Shown here: piece after piece, positions 1-9,718 of the stretch
Position numbering within the stretch: the first letter of the stretch is position 1
Layout of the letters: each line of letters begins with the position of its first letter
Position numbers and translations under genes: made by a program
Source of the DNA: Maniola hyperantus
Lineage: Eukaryota > Arthropoda > Insecta > Lepidoptera > Nymphalidae
Length of the DNA stretch: 64,000 nucleotides
Assembly: GCF_902806685.2 (NCBI RefSeq)
Contig: NC_048536.1
Span: forward strand, 7,068,001 to 7,132,000
Reading direction: 5' to 3'
The notes under the pieces: generated by a model
Seen by the model: only the letters and a program-made list of their open reading frames with translations
Told to the model about the DNA's origin: nothing
The model's database searches: none

Positions 1-326
1 ACAGCATAACCTCCCAAAGTGTAATAAACATGACTTCTATACTAGTTTACATGAAAAATATAGTAATTATCGTTATTGTATCATCCGAGAATGTAAAAAC
101 GCATCGATAAAGACCACAGGAAAGTTGTGGATTAGAGTGCCCAGTGAAATAAATATACGTAACACGCGAAGACTTGCTAGGGATCCTATATGACTAACGA
201 CTTCAACCCAAATTTATTTTTGCAAAGATCACTTTGTTGTAAGTCTTACTTTATAACTTATTCAATTTATAAAAAGAAAACGATATTTTTTTACGTTTAC
301 TATGAGTTTTTAGAAATATATAAAAA

Positions 327-551
327 CTAGCTTATGCTCGTGACTTCGCCCGCGTGGACTTCATAAATTTCAAACCCCCATTAACCCACTCAGGGGTGGA
401 ATTTCAAAAAATCCTTTCCTAGTGGATACCTTCTCTTTACCTACAAAGAACACACCCACCAAATTTCATGTATCTAGGACCAGCTGTTTAGATGTTTAGG
501 CTGTGCGTTGATATATAAGTTAGTCAGGACTTTAAATTTTATATATATGGA
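327..551 (-). mobile_element. Helitron-like non-autonomous element, family A
   Basis: Read on the minus strand it begins TC after a host A and ends in a CTAG followed by a host T, as Helitrons do. On the plus strand it opens CTAGCTTATGCTCG and ends near TATATATATGGA. It shares the family landmarks GCTGTGCGTTGATA and a CTCAGGGGTGGAATTT segment, but is one of the more diverged copies. Confidence 0.65.
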
Positions 552-2095
552 TACTACGTTAGTCCACGCGTGACATAGGGATGACATTTCTTTGTTTACA
601 TATTTAATGACGTCACATCATGGCTGACAGCGTTTTCTGCATTTCAAATAAAAATAAAAACTGTATTTTTTAAAATTGGATTTATATATCCATCCTGCGT
701 TTTTAATAATTGTTATTGATATATTTCGTTGTCTTAAGCAAAATACTATAATAAATAATCATTTATTGGACGAAATTAGATATGAGTCAAGTAGCCTATT
801 TGTAACGTGCAAGCTACTCTATTGTAGCTTGTATCGTAAAGTTCATCGCTCAACTGCCAATGCATTGCCTGATAGAGTCGTGTCACTGGCAACACGGAAT
901 GGACGGTAAATAGATAAGCGTGGGACGGCCTATTCGGTGATTTGGTTTGTTTATCGATTAGCTAAGATTCCGCGCCCATGGGTCAACTTATGTCATTTGG
1001 CTGAGAGTCAAGGACGACGACGCGCGGTACCATGCCGGCCTTATTTGGTGATTGGTGGGCGCCAGTTTTACGGCTTTGCCTTTTTCCTACGCCCCGTTTC
1101 GATGTTGGTTACATTTTGGATTATAAGAATTTATTGGTCGGCTGAAGACGGACGAGGCACTGACCTCTTTTTTCTTATCAGTGTCTCAAGGACAACTTAC
1201 GACGGCTTAAGGAAATACGAACGAATAATGTAATTGTTTTGTTTACCGTCTGTAAAGTTTCCACCTCAGTTACATTTGAGAGATTACCTATTGGCCCCGG
1301 CTCACTAAACAACTGGGTGGAGTAATGTGCAATGAAACAAGATGTTTGGGTACGGAACTCAAAACATTAATCTAGCGTAGCGACGCGGACGCCCATTCTC
1401 CGACTATGCGTAGTCTTATCCAAACGTTGCCTCAACGATCCCAAGAAGATGGAAAAATCTCAAAAGACTCACATCAAATTACCGGCTTTAAAGCGTAGTA
1501 AATTCCCTTGGGCCCCAAAATGACACACCTTGCCTTTCAAAGACGTCCCTAAAAATAACGTCGGCATTTCCACGGGGAAGTTTAGAAAGGATCGAGCGCG
1601 CGCGTGCTTTTGTCAAGTCTTACGTGCGACGTGCCGGGCACTTCGATTAATTCAGCCTACGTTCTTTAATAACTTCTATTATTTTATTTTTTTGCAAGAC
1701 AACCTATTTCTGACTCAAAACGGAACATCAGAGAAGCACTGGACCTAAAAAATTACGTTCATAATTTCATTAAACTCTGTTACAGCTATTTAAAATGTAT
1801 TTCAATTCATTGCAAGCCACAGATTTTTACATAAAACTTATGTAGCCTTTTCTAAATGAAATAGTGACATGCATGCGCCAGTCTCATTTTCATTAAGCTG
1901 TATAGTCTCCAAACTGGCTTTTGAATTCTCTCATTTCAGATATTTTACAAAACGACGAACCGTCGACTAACCGCCGTGAGCATAACCTTTCACAGTTTGA
2001 CGCTTACGTAAATGCATGTTTCAACCTTCACTCGTTTAAATGATTAGCGTGTCGTAGGGCTATTATCAGGCTTGCGTTAAGAGAATTTTTATTTA
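552..2095. other. Non-repetitive stretch, no gene recognised
   Basis: I see no splice-bounded coding segment or recognised domain. Short open frames at 676-909, 937-1233 and 1530-1748 resemble no protein I know. The part at 880-1210 is less AT-rich and could be regulatory DNA. The LTR element inserted at its right edge. Confidence 0.4.
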
Positions 2096-2237
2096 ACTTT
2101 GTGACGAGGAAGTCACAGGCAGCCTGGGAACAACGCGCTGGGGAAGCATCTCGGAGGCGCCGCGACCGAACACACCACCGACCGCCGCCGACCGCCGCCG
2201 AGCGATCACACCACCGAGTAGGCCACGCCCCCCAGAC

Positions 2238-2272
2238 TATAAATAGGGCAACGTCCACGAGTTCACGACAGT
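2238..2272 (+). promoter_or_regulatory. LTR promoter: TATA box and initiator-like site
   Basis: TATAAATA at 2238-2245 is followed about 30 bp later by ACAGT at 2268-2272, a reasonable initiator for RNA polymerase II. This would start the genomic RNA in the 5' LTR and set the U3/R boundary near 2268. The same arrangement is at 5750-5784 in the 3' LTR, where it could drive transcription into flanking DNA. The start site is inferred, not shown. Confidence 0.6.
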
Positions 2273-2563
2273 CTCTCAGCGCCTTCGCCCACTGCGGCCG
2301 GTGTGATTTCTCGCTGCTCGGCCAGGGTGAAGAGGTTGAGAGACTCCGGTAGCATCCAGCACCGTCCAGGCCTTCAGCCTGCCGGCCGCAGCTACCGTCC
2401 GTTCCCCCCGCGCGTCTCGCTCCCCTCCGCCGTCCGCGACGCGATCTGCGTTATAGACCCGCCGCCGGTACCCGCGTACCGATGTCCGTGTTTAAGAAAT
2501 CTTCCCTCCGTATATAGAATTGTATGTTGTAGAATTATATAAATCATCATTCCTTAGTAGCCG

Positions 2564-2569
2564 AATAAA
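2564..2569 (+). terminator. LTR polyadenylation signal AATAAA
   Basis: AATAAA at 2564-2569 (repeated at 6076-6081 in the 3' LTR) lies about 300 bp downstream of the proposed start site and is followed by a T/G-rich stretch. The 3' LTR copy is the one expected to end the element's RNA. A second AATAAA-like run occurs about 55 bp further on (GTAAATAAATG). Confidence 0.5.
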
Positions 2570-2755
2570 AGCGGTCATATAGATTAATTGTTGTAAAAGG
2601 TAATCTTAACAAGTAGAAGTAAATAAATGATTATGTTTTTGTGTGCGATTCGTGTTTGCTTTAAAGACCTCCCGATCAGTCGAAGTCAGGTATAATTCCT
2701 ATCTCATGTACGTAGTAAGGACGTTGCCAACCCCAACCTCCTTGCTACGTTACAT

Positions 2756-2773
2756 TGGCGCCCACGTAAATAA
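2756..2773 (+). other. Primer-binding site, tRNA-Lys-like
   Basis: One base after the 5' LTR the sequence reads TGGCGCCCACG. TGG complements the 3' CCA of a tRNA, and TGGCGCCCA is the start of primer-binding sites used with lysine tRNA in several retroelements. The match weakens after about 11 nt, so the identity of the primer tRNA is tentative. Confidence 0.6.
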
Positions 2774-2884
2774 CCCACCGTCCGGGTTCCACGCCGCGTA
2801 AAGAAACGCCGCGTCCGTTAAAAGTAAAAAAAAAAAAAAAATCCGTACCGAAGACATAGGGAACCTGACGATTTTGTTACACCC

Positions 2885-3205
2885 GTATATTTTTACGAAA
2901 TATTACAGATACAAACCCTCACAGGCGGTGCGATTACCCTCGCTGCTCGCATGGGAGAGTAAATATCTGACCCGCGTGTAACTCACACAAACACAAGATC
3001 GTATTTTTACGAAATATGACAGATACGAACCCTCACAGGCGGTGCGATTACCCTCGCTGCTCGCAGGTGAGACGGAATATCTGACCCGCGTGTAACACAC
3101 AAAGACAAGATCGTATTTACACGAAATAAAAACAGATACAAGTTCTCGCAGATAAGTCGGTGCGATTACCCTCGTGTCGACTGTGAGTGCGAATATCTGA
3201 TCCGG
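2885..3205 (+). repeat. Leader tandem repeat, about 2.8 copies of a ~115-bp unit
   Basis: Three consecutive units begin near 2885, 3001 and 3113 (steps of 116 and 112 bp). Shared blocks in order are TTTACGAAATA, ACAGATAC, GGTGCGATTACCCTCG and AATATCTGA. The first two units are close copies and the third is more diverged. They sit in the untranslated leader between primer site and Gag. A role in RNA dimerisation or packaging is possible but is only inference. Confidence 0.85.
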
Positions 3206-3495
3206 TTATATCTAAGAAAACTTTAAGTACACGTATAAAGAACAACGTGAAATAGATGCTAATTCTTAGCTACTAAGCCAAAGGATAAACATCTCATCGT
3301 CACAACAAAATACAAAGTACACTCTAAATAGACAGACAATAACCGAAAAACGATCTTACGAAACAGACCAGAGGGGAACGCATAAAAACCAAAGTTACCG
3401 TACCGTACCCACCGAAATCAATTTTACCGTACCGCAACAGTCGTAACCGTCTATCTCAAAGGGGGACAATAGACGCGACGATCCGAGACCAATCC

Positions 3496-3561
3496 GACAC
3501 CGATACGATACGTTCGTTCCGATACCGATACGACACGTTCGTTCCGATACCGATCCGATAG
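3496..3561 (+). repeat. 25-bp tandem repeat in the leader
   Basis: Two full 25-bp units (3496-3520 and 3521-3545) plus a partial third. Each carries CCGATACGA followed by ACGTTCGTTCC, and the third unit stops after CCGATCCGATAG. It lies about 170 bp before the Gag start codon. Confidence 0.75.
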
Positions 3562-3726
3562 AAAACCAGACTTAAGTCGCAATCCTACATCGAAGCATTT
3601 TGACTAAGGACTTAGAAACGCGACAATCTGTGAATCCGTTCGGCAGAAATCAAAAAATCCGTTTAAAACTCAATTCGAAAAATCCGATTATCCGACCGAA
3701 AAAGCAAAAATTTTAAGTACTGCATC

Positions 3727-5391
3727 ATGAGCAACGAAAATTATTTGAAAGAATTTGACAAGGCCGTAACCCGATGGAATATACAATTCGACACAACCGG
3801 GGATGCTGTAGAGTTCCTCGAAAGAATCGAAGAACTCACCGAAACATTAGGAGTTGATAGAAACAAGATCATACACCTAATACCTAGATGCTTAAGTGGA
3901 AGAGCTTCTCTATGGTACCGAAATAATAAGCTAGACTGGAAAAGCTGGAAAGATTTTACAGACAATTTCAAATTATACTATTTTCCGAGAGATTACGAGA
4001 GAAACCTGCTGGAAACCATAATAAATAGAAGACAAAAACACCGAGAAAATTTTATAGAATACTTGACCGACCTGAAAACCTTAATGAGGCGATATGGAAA
4101 AATGAAACCAGCCGATCAGTTAGATAGAATCTACGACAACATGAACCCAAATTATAAATTGTATACAAAAAGTAAAGACTTCAGCACACTGAGGGAACTG
4201 GTCGAACTAGCAACTGAATACGAGAAAATTACTTCAAACCAAGATAAGTACAACTCACTCGACAGACCGATGTCCGATCATGGAGACAGTGAAATCCAAT
4301 TAAGCCTAATCGAAATAACTTCCGAAACCCCAAAAGTTATAGAACCCAGAGCCGAAAAAAGATTAATATACCCGAATTACGACCCACAAGCCTGCTGCTG
4401 GAAATGTGGCAAGAAAAATCACAGATCTCAAGAGTGCAGAGGCAAACAAATTATTTTCTGCAGTCAGTGTGGGCTACTGGGGAAGTTAACACGGAATTGC
4501 TGTAAGAAAACCGGGGATACGAGCAAAACAAAACTAGAAGCATACACGGCGAACACCCAGGGTAATGGGGACAACAGAATGTTTGTCAACGCCAAAATAT
4601 ATGGAAAAACGTTTAGAGCACTAGTAGATACAGGCTCAACGAAAACGTTCATAAACAAAGAAATTATGGACCGAATTAAGGGAAAGGTAAAAGGGATAAC
4701 GGAAAAACAAAACAGAATAAGATTAGCTGATGGATCTGAAATAAAAACCGATAAGGTAATCAATATTGAACTGGAAGTAAATGGACAAAACTTGATACAT
4801 GAAGTCAACTATCTACCATCGACAACAGCGATGATTATAGGAATGGACCTTTTACACAGACTAGGACTCACCATAGTGTGGAAAAAACCTCTACGTGACA
4901 ACCCTAGGACACAAAAACCAGCGGTTCAAAATAAAGCGATCCGACTACCCGAACAACAAATAAAATGTCAAACCGTCCGTACCGTAAAATCCGAAAACTC
5001 CGAGAAAATAAATTCAAGCTCGCATGGCTTGAAACCGATAAAAATAATCCGGCAAATACGTAATACTACAAATACGTATAGACAAGAAAACATAAATAAA
5101 TCCGTAGTTAAGAATCAAACCCGGGAGAAAGCAAATGTTCCGCGTAATCAAAAAATAGGTTTAAATTATAATTGGAGGGAACACCGACAAAACTATATTA
5201 ATAAATCCGATACCGACCAGAACCGATACGCCGAATACTCTTCCGACCGATCTTTGGAGAAGTTCCGTACACACCGCAAATATAAAAGACCTGGAAATAT
5301 TCCATTAGTCGGCTTAACAGCGAACAAGTATACCTACAATAACAACCGGATTTCAACGTCGAACGTAGATAAAGATGTCAGTATAGCATAG
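3727..5391 (+). CDS. Gag-protease polyprotein of the LTR element
   Basis: A 554-residue intact frame. The start ATG has A at -3 and is the first long in-frame ATG. Residues ~1-170 resemble the Ty3/Gypsy Gag capsid region, with a tryptophan/phenylalanine-rich block (WKSWKDFTDNFKLYYF) and a charged helix-rich stretch after it. A CCHC zinc knuckle follows: C224-x2-C227-x4-H232-x4-C237. A second knuckle has lost its histidine: C245-x2-C248-x4-K253-x4-C258. A retroviral-type aspartic protease comes next, with D301-T302-G303-S304 and the second hydrophobic motif IIGMDLL around 370-376. The last ~150 residues are basic, rich in N/R/K, and I recognise no domain there. The frame ends before any reverse transcriptase. 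Expected role: capsid formation, RNA packaging and self-cleavage in the cytoplasm. Strongly A-rich codon use is usual for retroelements. Confidence 0.9.
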   Translation: MSNENYLKEFDKAVTRWNIQFDTTGDAVEFLERIEELTETLGVDRNKIIHLIPRCLSGRASLWYRNNKLDWKSWKDFTDNFKLYYFPRDYERNLLETIINRRQKHRENFIEYLTDLKTLMRRYGKMKPADQLDRIYDNMNPNYKLYTKSKDFSTLRELVELATEYEKITSNQDKYNSLDRPMSDHGDSEIQLSLIEITSETPKVIEPRAEKRLIYPNYDPQACCWKCGKKNHRSQECRGKQIIFCSQCGLLGKLTRNCCKKTGDTSKTKLEAYTANTQGNGDNRMFVNAKIYGKTFRALVDTGSTKTFINKEIMDRIKGKVKGITEKQNRIRLADGSEIKTDKVINIELEVNGQNLIHEVNYLPSTTAMIIGMDLLHRLGLTIVWKKPLRDNPRTQKPAVQNKAIRLPEQQIKCQTVRTVKSENSEKINSSSHGLKPIKIIRQIRNTTNTYRQENINKSVVKNQTREKANVPRNQKIGLNYNWREHRQNYINKSDTDQNRYAEYSSDRSLEKFRTHRKYKRPGNIPLVGLTANKYTYNNNRISTSNVDKDVSIA

Positions 5392-5567
5392 ATACGACAT
5401 TACCCGATACCGAACGATGGCAAGAAGCACATCTAGTAGATTTTAATATCAATGACCGAAAACATGGACAGAGTGTCCACGAGCAATAAGAGAAAAGAGG
5501 GATGAACTACCCTCATAAAAGAAGATTTTTTTTTCAGAGATTTTTTCCCGTTTCCTGTTGATCCAGT

Positions 5568-5592
5568 GATTTTTTCCTTACAGGAAAAAATC
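5568..5592 (+). other. Perfect hairpin just before the polypurine tract
   Basis: GATTTTTTCCT (5568-5578) and AGGAAAAAATC (5582-5592) form an 11-bp perfect stem with a 3-nt loop. The run GAAGATTTTTT at 5521 could pair with the same right arm (AAAAAATCTTC) as an alternative stem. It ends 7 nt before the polypurine tract. Function unknown; it may be a 3' processing or replication signal. Confidence 0.7.
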
Positions 5593-5599
5593 TTCCAGC

Positions 5600-5611
5600 G
5601 GAGGAGGGGAG
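5600..5611 (+). other. Polypurine tract
   Basis: GGAGGAGGGGAG, a 12-base all-purine run, directly abuts the TG of the 3' LTR. This is the expected position of the RNase H-resistant primer for plus-strand DNA synthesis. Confidence 0.85.
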
Positions 5612-6266
5612 TGTGACGAGGAAGTCACAGGCAGCCTGGGAACAACGCGCTGGGGAAGCATCTCGGAGGCGCCGCGACCGAACACACCACCGACCGCCGC
5701 CGACCGCCGCCGAGCGATCACACCACCGAGTAGGCCACGCCCCCCAGACTATAAATAGGGCAACGTCCACGAGTTCACGACAGTCTCTCAGCGCCTTCGC
5801 CCACTGCGGCCGGTGTGATTTCTCGCTGCTCGGCCAGGGTGAAGAGGTTGAGAGACTCCGGTAGCATCCAGCACCGTCCAGGCCTTCAGCCTGCCGGCCG
5901 CAGCTACCGTCCGTTCCCCCCGCGCGTCTCGCTCCCCTCCGCCGTCCGCGACGCGATCTGCGTTATAGACCCGCCGCCGGTACCCGCGTACCGATGTCCG
6001 TGTTTAAGAAATCTTCCCTCCGTATATAGAATTGTATGTTGTAGAATTATATAAATCATCATTCCTTAGTAGCCGAATAAAAGCGGTCATATAGATTAAT
6101 TGTTGTAAAAGGTAATCTTAACAAGTAGAAGTAAATAAATGATTATGTTTTTGTGTGCGATTCGTGTTTGCTTTAAAGACCTCCCGATCAGTCGAAGTCA
6201 GGTATAATTCCTATCTCATGTACGTAGTAAGGACGTTGCCAACCCCAACCTCCTTGCTACGTTACA
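5612..6266 (+). repeat. 3' LTR
   Basis: Second 655-bp LTR, read as identical to 2100-2754, followed by the target duplication ACTT at 6267-6270. It carries the same TATA box (5750-5757) and AATAAA (6076-6081). Confidence 0.95.
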
Positions 6267-6643
6267 ACTTACTCCATGTTAATAGATTTTTGCAATCTAA
6301 GCCACGCACCTGTCTATAACGTTAAACATAAATAATCAAAAACACCATTAAGTATATCGAATTTTTCATTAATAATTTTCGGATCTTGCGAAGGATTCTT
6401 ATTGAACATCTCACAAGAATTTCGTCTCTATACAAATATAACATTATTAATCATACTGTAGAAGCACTGATTAGTGTAGGTAGGTACCTACCTACACCTA
6501 AATCCTGAAGAGTAAGGATCTGTCATTTTTGGTATAATTAATTCTCGTGGTTACCAAACACATTTTTTTCATTCAAATTCGGATTCCAACTTCTTACTCT
6601 TCAATTCTGATTATGCAAAGATAATCTAATCTCATATAATTAA

Positions 6644-6862
6644 TCTAAAGATATAAAAGGAAAAGGTGACTGACTGACTGGCTGACTGATCTATCAACGC
6701 ACAGCTCGAACTACTGGACGGATCGGGCTGAAATTTGGCATGCAGATATATGACGTAGGCATCCGCTAAGAAAGTATTTTTGAAAATTCAACCTCTGAGG
6801 GGGTGAAATAGAGGTATGAAATTTGTGTAGTCCACGCGCACGAAGTCGCGAGCATAAGCTAG
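6644..6862 (+). mobile_element. Helitron-like element, family A
   Basis: Full-length plus-strand copy. It starts TC after a host A (6643), then ATATAAAAGGAAAAGGTGAC and a run of GACT repeats, and ends GTCGCGAGCATAAGCTAG before a host T. The CGC/GAC...GTC/GCG stem a few bases before the terminal CTAG is a Helitron hallmark. A degenerate related stretch continues to about 7022. Confidence 0.8.
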
Positions 6863-8572
6863 TAACAAGAAAAGTCCGGACTCACTGACTCATCAATGCT
6901 CAGACTAAACTCTTGGGCTTAGTAAGCTAGAATTTTGTACAGTTTCCCGTTGTAATGTAGACAAGGAATAAGGCCGAACTTTTCGAAATCATTACGAGAA
7001 TGAAGCCGTGGGCAAACCCTAGTATCCAAATTAATACTGATGACCGAGGACCTATAGTAAATAATGAATTGTCAATATATAATGTACAAAAACCTGTTAA
7101 AGTAAAAGTTTTATGTTAATTTACTTACTTGCTTTAAAATTAATGAACCATAACCCGAAAAGCTCTCTAGAGTCTCAGTTTACCGTAGGATGTCACAAAT
7201 CCTAGCTGCAGGCTGCAGCCCGACGCGCGGGAGGGGCGGTTAGGCAAATAGTAGTGTTTACCTGACTTCACTCGCGAGCTACAGTTGCCCCGATTCATGA
7301 TTAAGGTTCACATACACGATAATGTCGCTGCATTAGCATCTTTGTACATAAAAGAGTGAATGTTTTAAGATCCAAACGCAATGTTTTAAGATCCTAACGC
7401 ACTTAAGCTAAGAGTAGCGAAGTGAGTATGGACCTTTAAAACTTCGAAATTAATAAAATTGTTTAGTATGCATATTGCATATGCATTATAATAATAATAC
7501 GTTATCTGTATCGCTGCTGATTACTAATAAACGAATAAAATAAAAAAATAAAAATCTTAGTTTTTAATGCGATCTTTTCCTCTGTTTTCTCTTCCTTCCT
7601 TTCTGTATCTACCTACTGTATTTACATTACATTTCTCTGATGTTATTTAGGTAATGATTTGGTTAGCACCGAATTTTCTATCCCCAAATAATGTTTATCT
7701 GAGGAATAAAGACATTTTGACAGTTTTTGTATTGGTTTTTATAAAATGGATAGTTACAATTCCAAAAAATGTTATCTAGATCATTGTTTTTGTTTATTTT
7801 TAAACGCTATTATTTGATTTTTGATCTCGTGGCGGCTAACATTGCTTTACTGCCATTTATTTCTCGGAATAAATCTATCCTTTTCAGATTTTCTTCTTAT
7901 TTCTGTTCTCCTAAACCCAACAGACGGATTTCGCGTGTGTCTCGCGCACGATCTGATCGCGTCGCGGTGTATGCAAAGCTTAACGGCTTTTATTTCCGTA
8001 ACTAGCTAGGACGCTCTCATTTTGTCGGTTAACGCGTATTGTGACACGGCGAAACGAATGCCGCCCCGTAATGGAGTTTTTAAGCGCAGCTTTTTCGCTT
8101 CGTATTGCAAAAGAGGATTATGTAACTAGAATGACTACGTGATTGCACTGCAAATACTGCAGGCGCCTCATTTATTGTTTCAGCTCGACCGGGGTTCTAT
8201 GGCGTAATAATTTTAAAATTATAGGTTGGCGATAATAATAACTTAAAATTGTTTATTAGATAGTACCTACCAAACGAACTGTTTCATAAAACATCGTTTG
8301 ACAAACCAAGTTTATTGTAAACTTACAAGGTGTTTTGACTTTACTTTCAAATTATTGTAACAAGGTATGGAATATCTAAATTTGGCACATTGGTAACTTG
8401 TACCGTTGGGTCTAGAAACTTAAGATTTTCGTACAAGATCTGTCTATAATGTAATGTGACGCACATACATTGAAATTCATAGAGACGACATAACACATGT
8501 CGTTTGAATTTCCTCTAAAGAAGCCCGAATCTTGGCTATGAATTCCAGTGTAAGAAGGGATTTTGGGGAATT
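6863..8572. other. Degenerate repeats, then unique DNA with one GC-rich island
   Basis: 6880-7022 is an old repeat relic ending in GAAGCCGTGGGCAAACCCTAGTA. 7195-7300 is unusually GC-rich for the window (GCTGCAGGCTGCAGCCCGACG) and contains a CTGCAGGCTGCAG inverted motif; it may be regulatory. The open frames at 7769-8009 look like chance. No gene recognised. Confidence 0.35.
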
Positions 8573-8660
8573 CAACGGGATCTTAAAAAATCTAAATACA
8601 CGCAGACAGACGAAATCGCGTAAAAAAGACGAACGAGTAATCTAATCCATATCCATATTA

Positions 8661-8868
8661 ATATTATAAATGTGAAAGTGTGTCTGTTTGTCTGTCTGTC
8701 TGCTAGCTTTTCACGGCCCAACAATTTAACCGATTTTGACGAAATTTCGTACAGAGGTAGCCTATATTCCAGAGAAGGACATAGGCTGAAAAGAATTAGA
8801 AAGAAAGTCATCCGTGGGATTTTTAAAAAACCTAAATCCAAGCGAACGAAATCGTGGGCATCATCTAG
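8661..8868 (+). mobile_element. Helitron-like element, family B
   Basis: Begins ATTATAAATGTGAAAGTGTG, followed by a GTCT run and GCTAGCTTTTCACGGCCCAA, and ends CATCTAG before a host T. The body contains the family's ATTTTGACGAAATTTCGTAC and GGACATAGGCTG blocks. A ~50-bp fragment of the same 3' end lies just upstream (8573-8625). Confidence 0.75.
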
Positions 8869-9347
8869 TGTGTATATAATATCAGTGTGTGTAAATGAGT
8901 TAAGGCGCATTACAAACCCCGAAGTTCAAATTCCCGACGAACTCGGCAAGAAGGCGCGTTGAGGAGCCATTGCGAGTTTAACATCGGTATAATTTGCCGG
9001 GCATATTGGAAAACTTGTAATTGGTTTAGTTTTATATTCGTGCGGCGATGTGTGTTCGCCGAACTTAAATTATATCACTTAAGAATTGATCTTCACCTTT
9101 ACCTCTAAATATCACCCGCGGCTAGCATAGAGCTTTATTGAAGCTAATTCGGTTCTACTCAATCTCTGAGCTAAATCGACAAGTATAAAATTAGATAAAG
9201 ACCTTTGTGAAAAGATACGTACGCCTACCTACGTAGTCACTAGTTCTATAAGTATACAAAATCTGCCAGAAAAAGTGTCGCTTTGATTGTATTGTGTTTA
9301 TAGCCGAACCAAAAATAATGTACGTTTGTGCTTAAACCTATTATATA

Positions 9348-9557
9348 CGAGATGACGCCCGCGACTTCGTCCGCGTGGATTAAGGTTTTCTAAAAATCCC
9401 GTGGGAACTCTTGATTTTCCGAGATAAAAAGTAGCCTATGTCCTTTCCCGGAATGTAAACTAACTCTGTACCAAATTTCATCAAAATCGGTTAAACTGTT
9501 GAGCCGTGAAAAGTTAGCAGACAGACAGACACACTTTCGCATTAACAATATTAGTAT
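9348..9557 (-). mobile_element. Helitron-like element, family B
   Basis: Minus-strand copy. On the plus strand it opens GATGACGCCCGCGACTTCG, carries GATAAAAAGTAGCCTATGTC and TTGAGCCGTGAAAAG, and closes with the GACA run and CACTTTCGCATT. The terminal CTAG is mutated to CGAG. Confidence 0.7.
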
Positions 9558-9671
9558 TTATTAGCATTGATGGTACCATGTCAGAAACCTTCTCGAAAGC
9601 TAGGTATAATAAAATGATTGATTGAAAATATTTGTATAAATTATGCTACAAACATATTTTTTTCTTTACAG

Positions 9672-9718
9672 ATTTCGGCTCGGAGTCATACAATATTTTC
9701 AAGGAGCTCGGCTTTTAA
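9672..9718 (+). other. Candidate 47-bp host exon
   Basis: A polypyrimidine tract and acceptor (TTTTTTTCTTTACAG, ending 9671) precede it and a strong donor GTAAGT (9719-9724) follows directly. If the previous exon ends in one base, the reading is (D)FGSESYNIFKELGF and then TAA exactly at the donor, with GC-rich third positions (GGC, TCG, GAG, AAG, CTC) unlike the flanking AT-rich DNA. The other two frames are open. It could be a terminal exon, a cassette micro-exon or a chance match. I do not recognise the peptide. Confidence 0.3.

Larger units (their letters stand above)
2100..2754 (+). repeat. 5' LTR
   Basis: 655 bp, matching 5612-6266 with no difference found by eye. It begins TGTGACG and ends CGTTACA, so its termini form a short imperfect inverted repeat. 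It is GC-rich in its first half, including a doubled CCGACCGCCG stretch near 2179-2201, and AT-rich in its last third, unlike the A-rich internal region. A GTGAC/GTCAC inverted pair sits at 2101-2116. It carries a TATA box and an AATAAA signal. The short open frames inside it recur identically in both LTRs and are not considered genes. Confidence 0.95.
2100..6266 (+). mobile_element. Complete young LTR retrotransposon, Ty3/Gypsy-type, Gag-protease only (non-autonomous)
   Basis: A 4,167-bp element with two 655-bp direct LTRs that I read as identical along their length. Each LTR starts TGTGACG and ends CGTTACA, giving the usual TG...CA termini. The 4-bp sequence ACTT lies directly outside both ends (2096-2099 and 6267-6270), which fits an integrase-made target duplication. 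Order: LTR, primer-binding site, leader with tandem repeats, one Gag-protease frame, hairpin, polypurine tract, LTR. Only about 220 bp separate the stop codon from the 3' LTR, so reverse transcriptase, RNase H and integrase are absent. Family knowledge: integration needs those enzymes, so they must be supplied in trans. LTR identity and the intact frame indicate very recent insertion. Assignment to Ty3/Gypsy rests on the Gag type and could be wrong, BEL/Pao being the alternative. Confidence 0.93.

Noticed and set aside
2101..2542. Open frames of 83, 79 and 76 codons inside the LTR
   Set aside because: They recur identically in the second LTR, overlap on both strands and follow the GC-rich composition; they are LTR sequence, not genes.
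2903..3100. 65-codon minus-strand open frame with repeated peptide
   Set aside because: The peptide repeat is only the translation of the leader tandem repeat read backwards.
4464..4808. 114-codon minus-strand open frame
   Set aside because: It lies opposite the protease domain of the Gag-protease frame, which has clear motifs.
8572..8962. Overlapping 112- and 96-codon open frames on opposite strands
   Set aside because: They lie across the family B Helitron-like element and its scrap; they are repeat translations.
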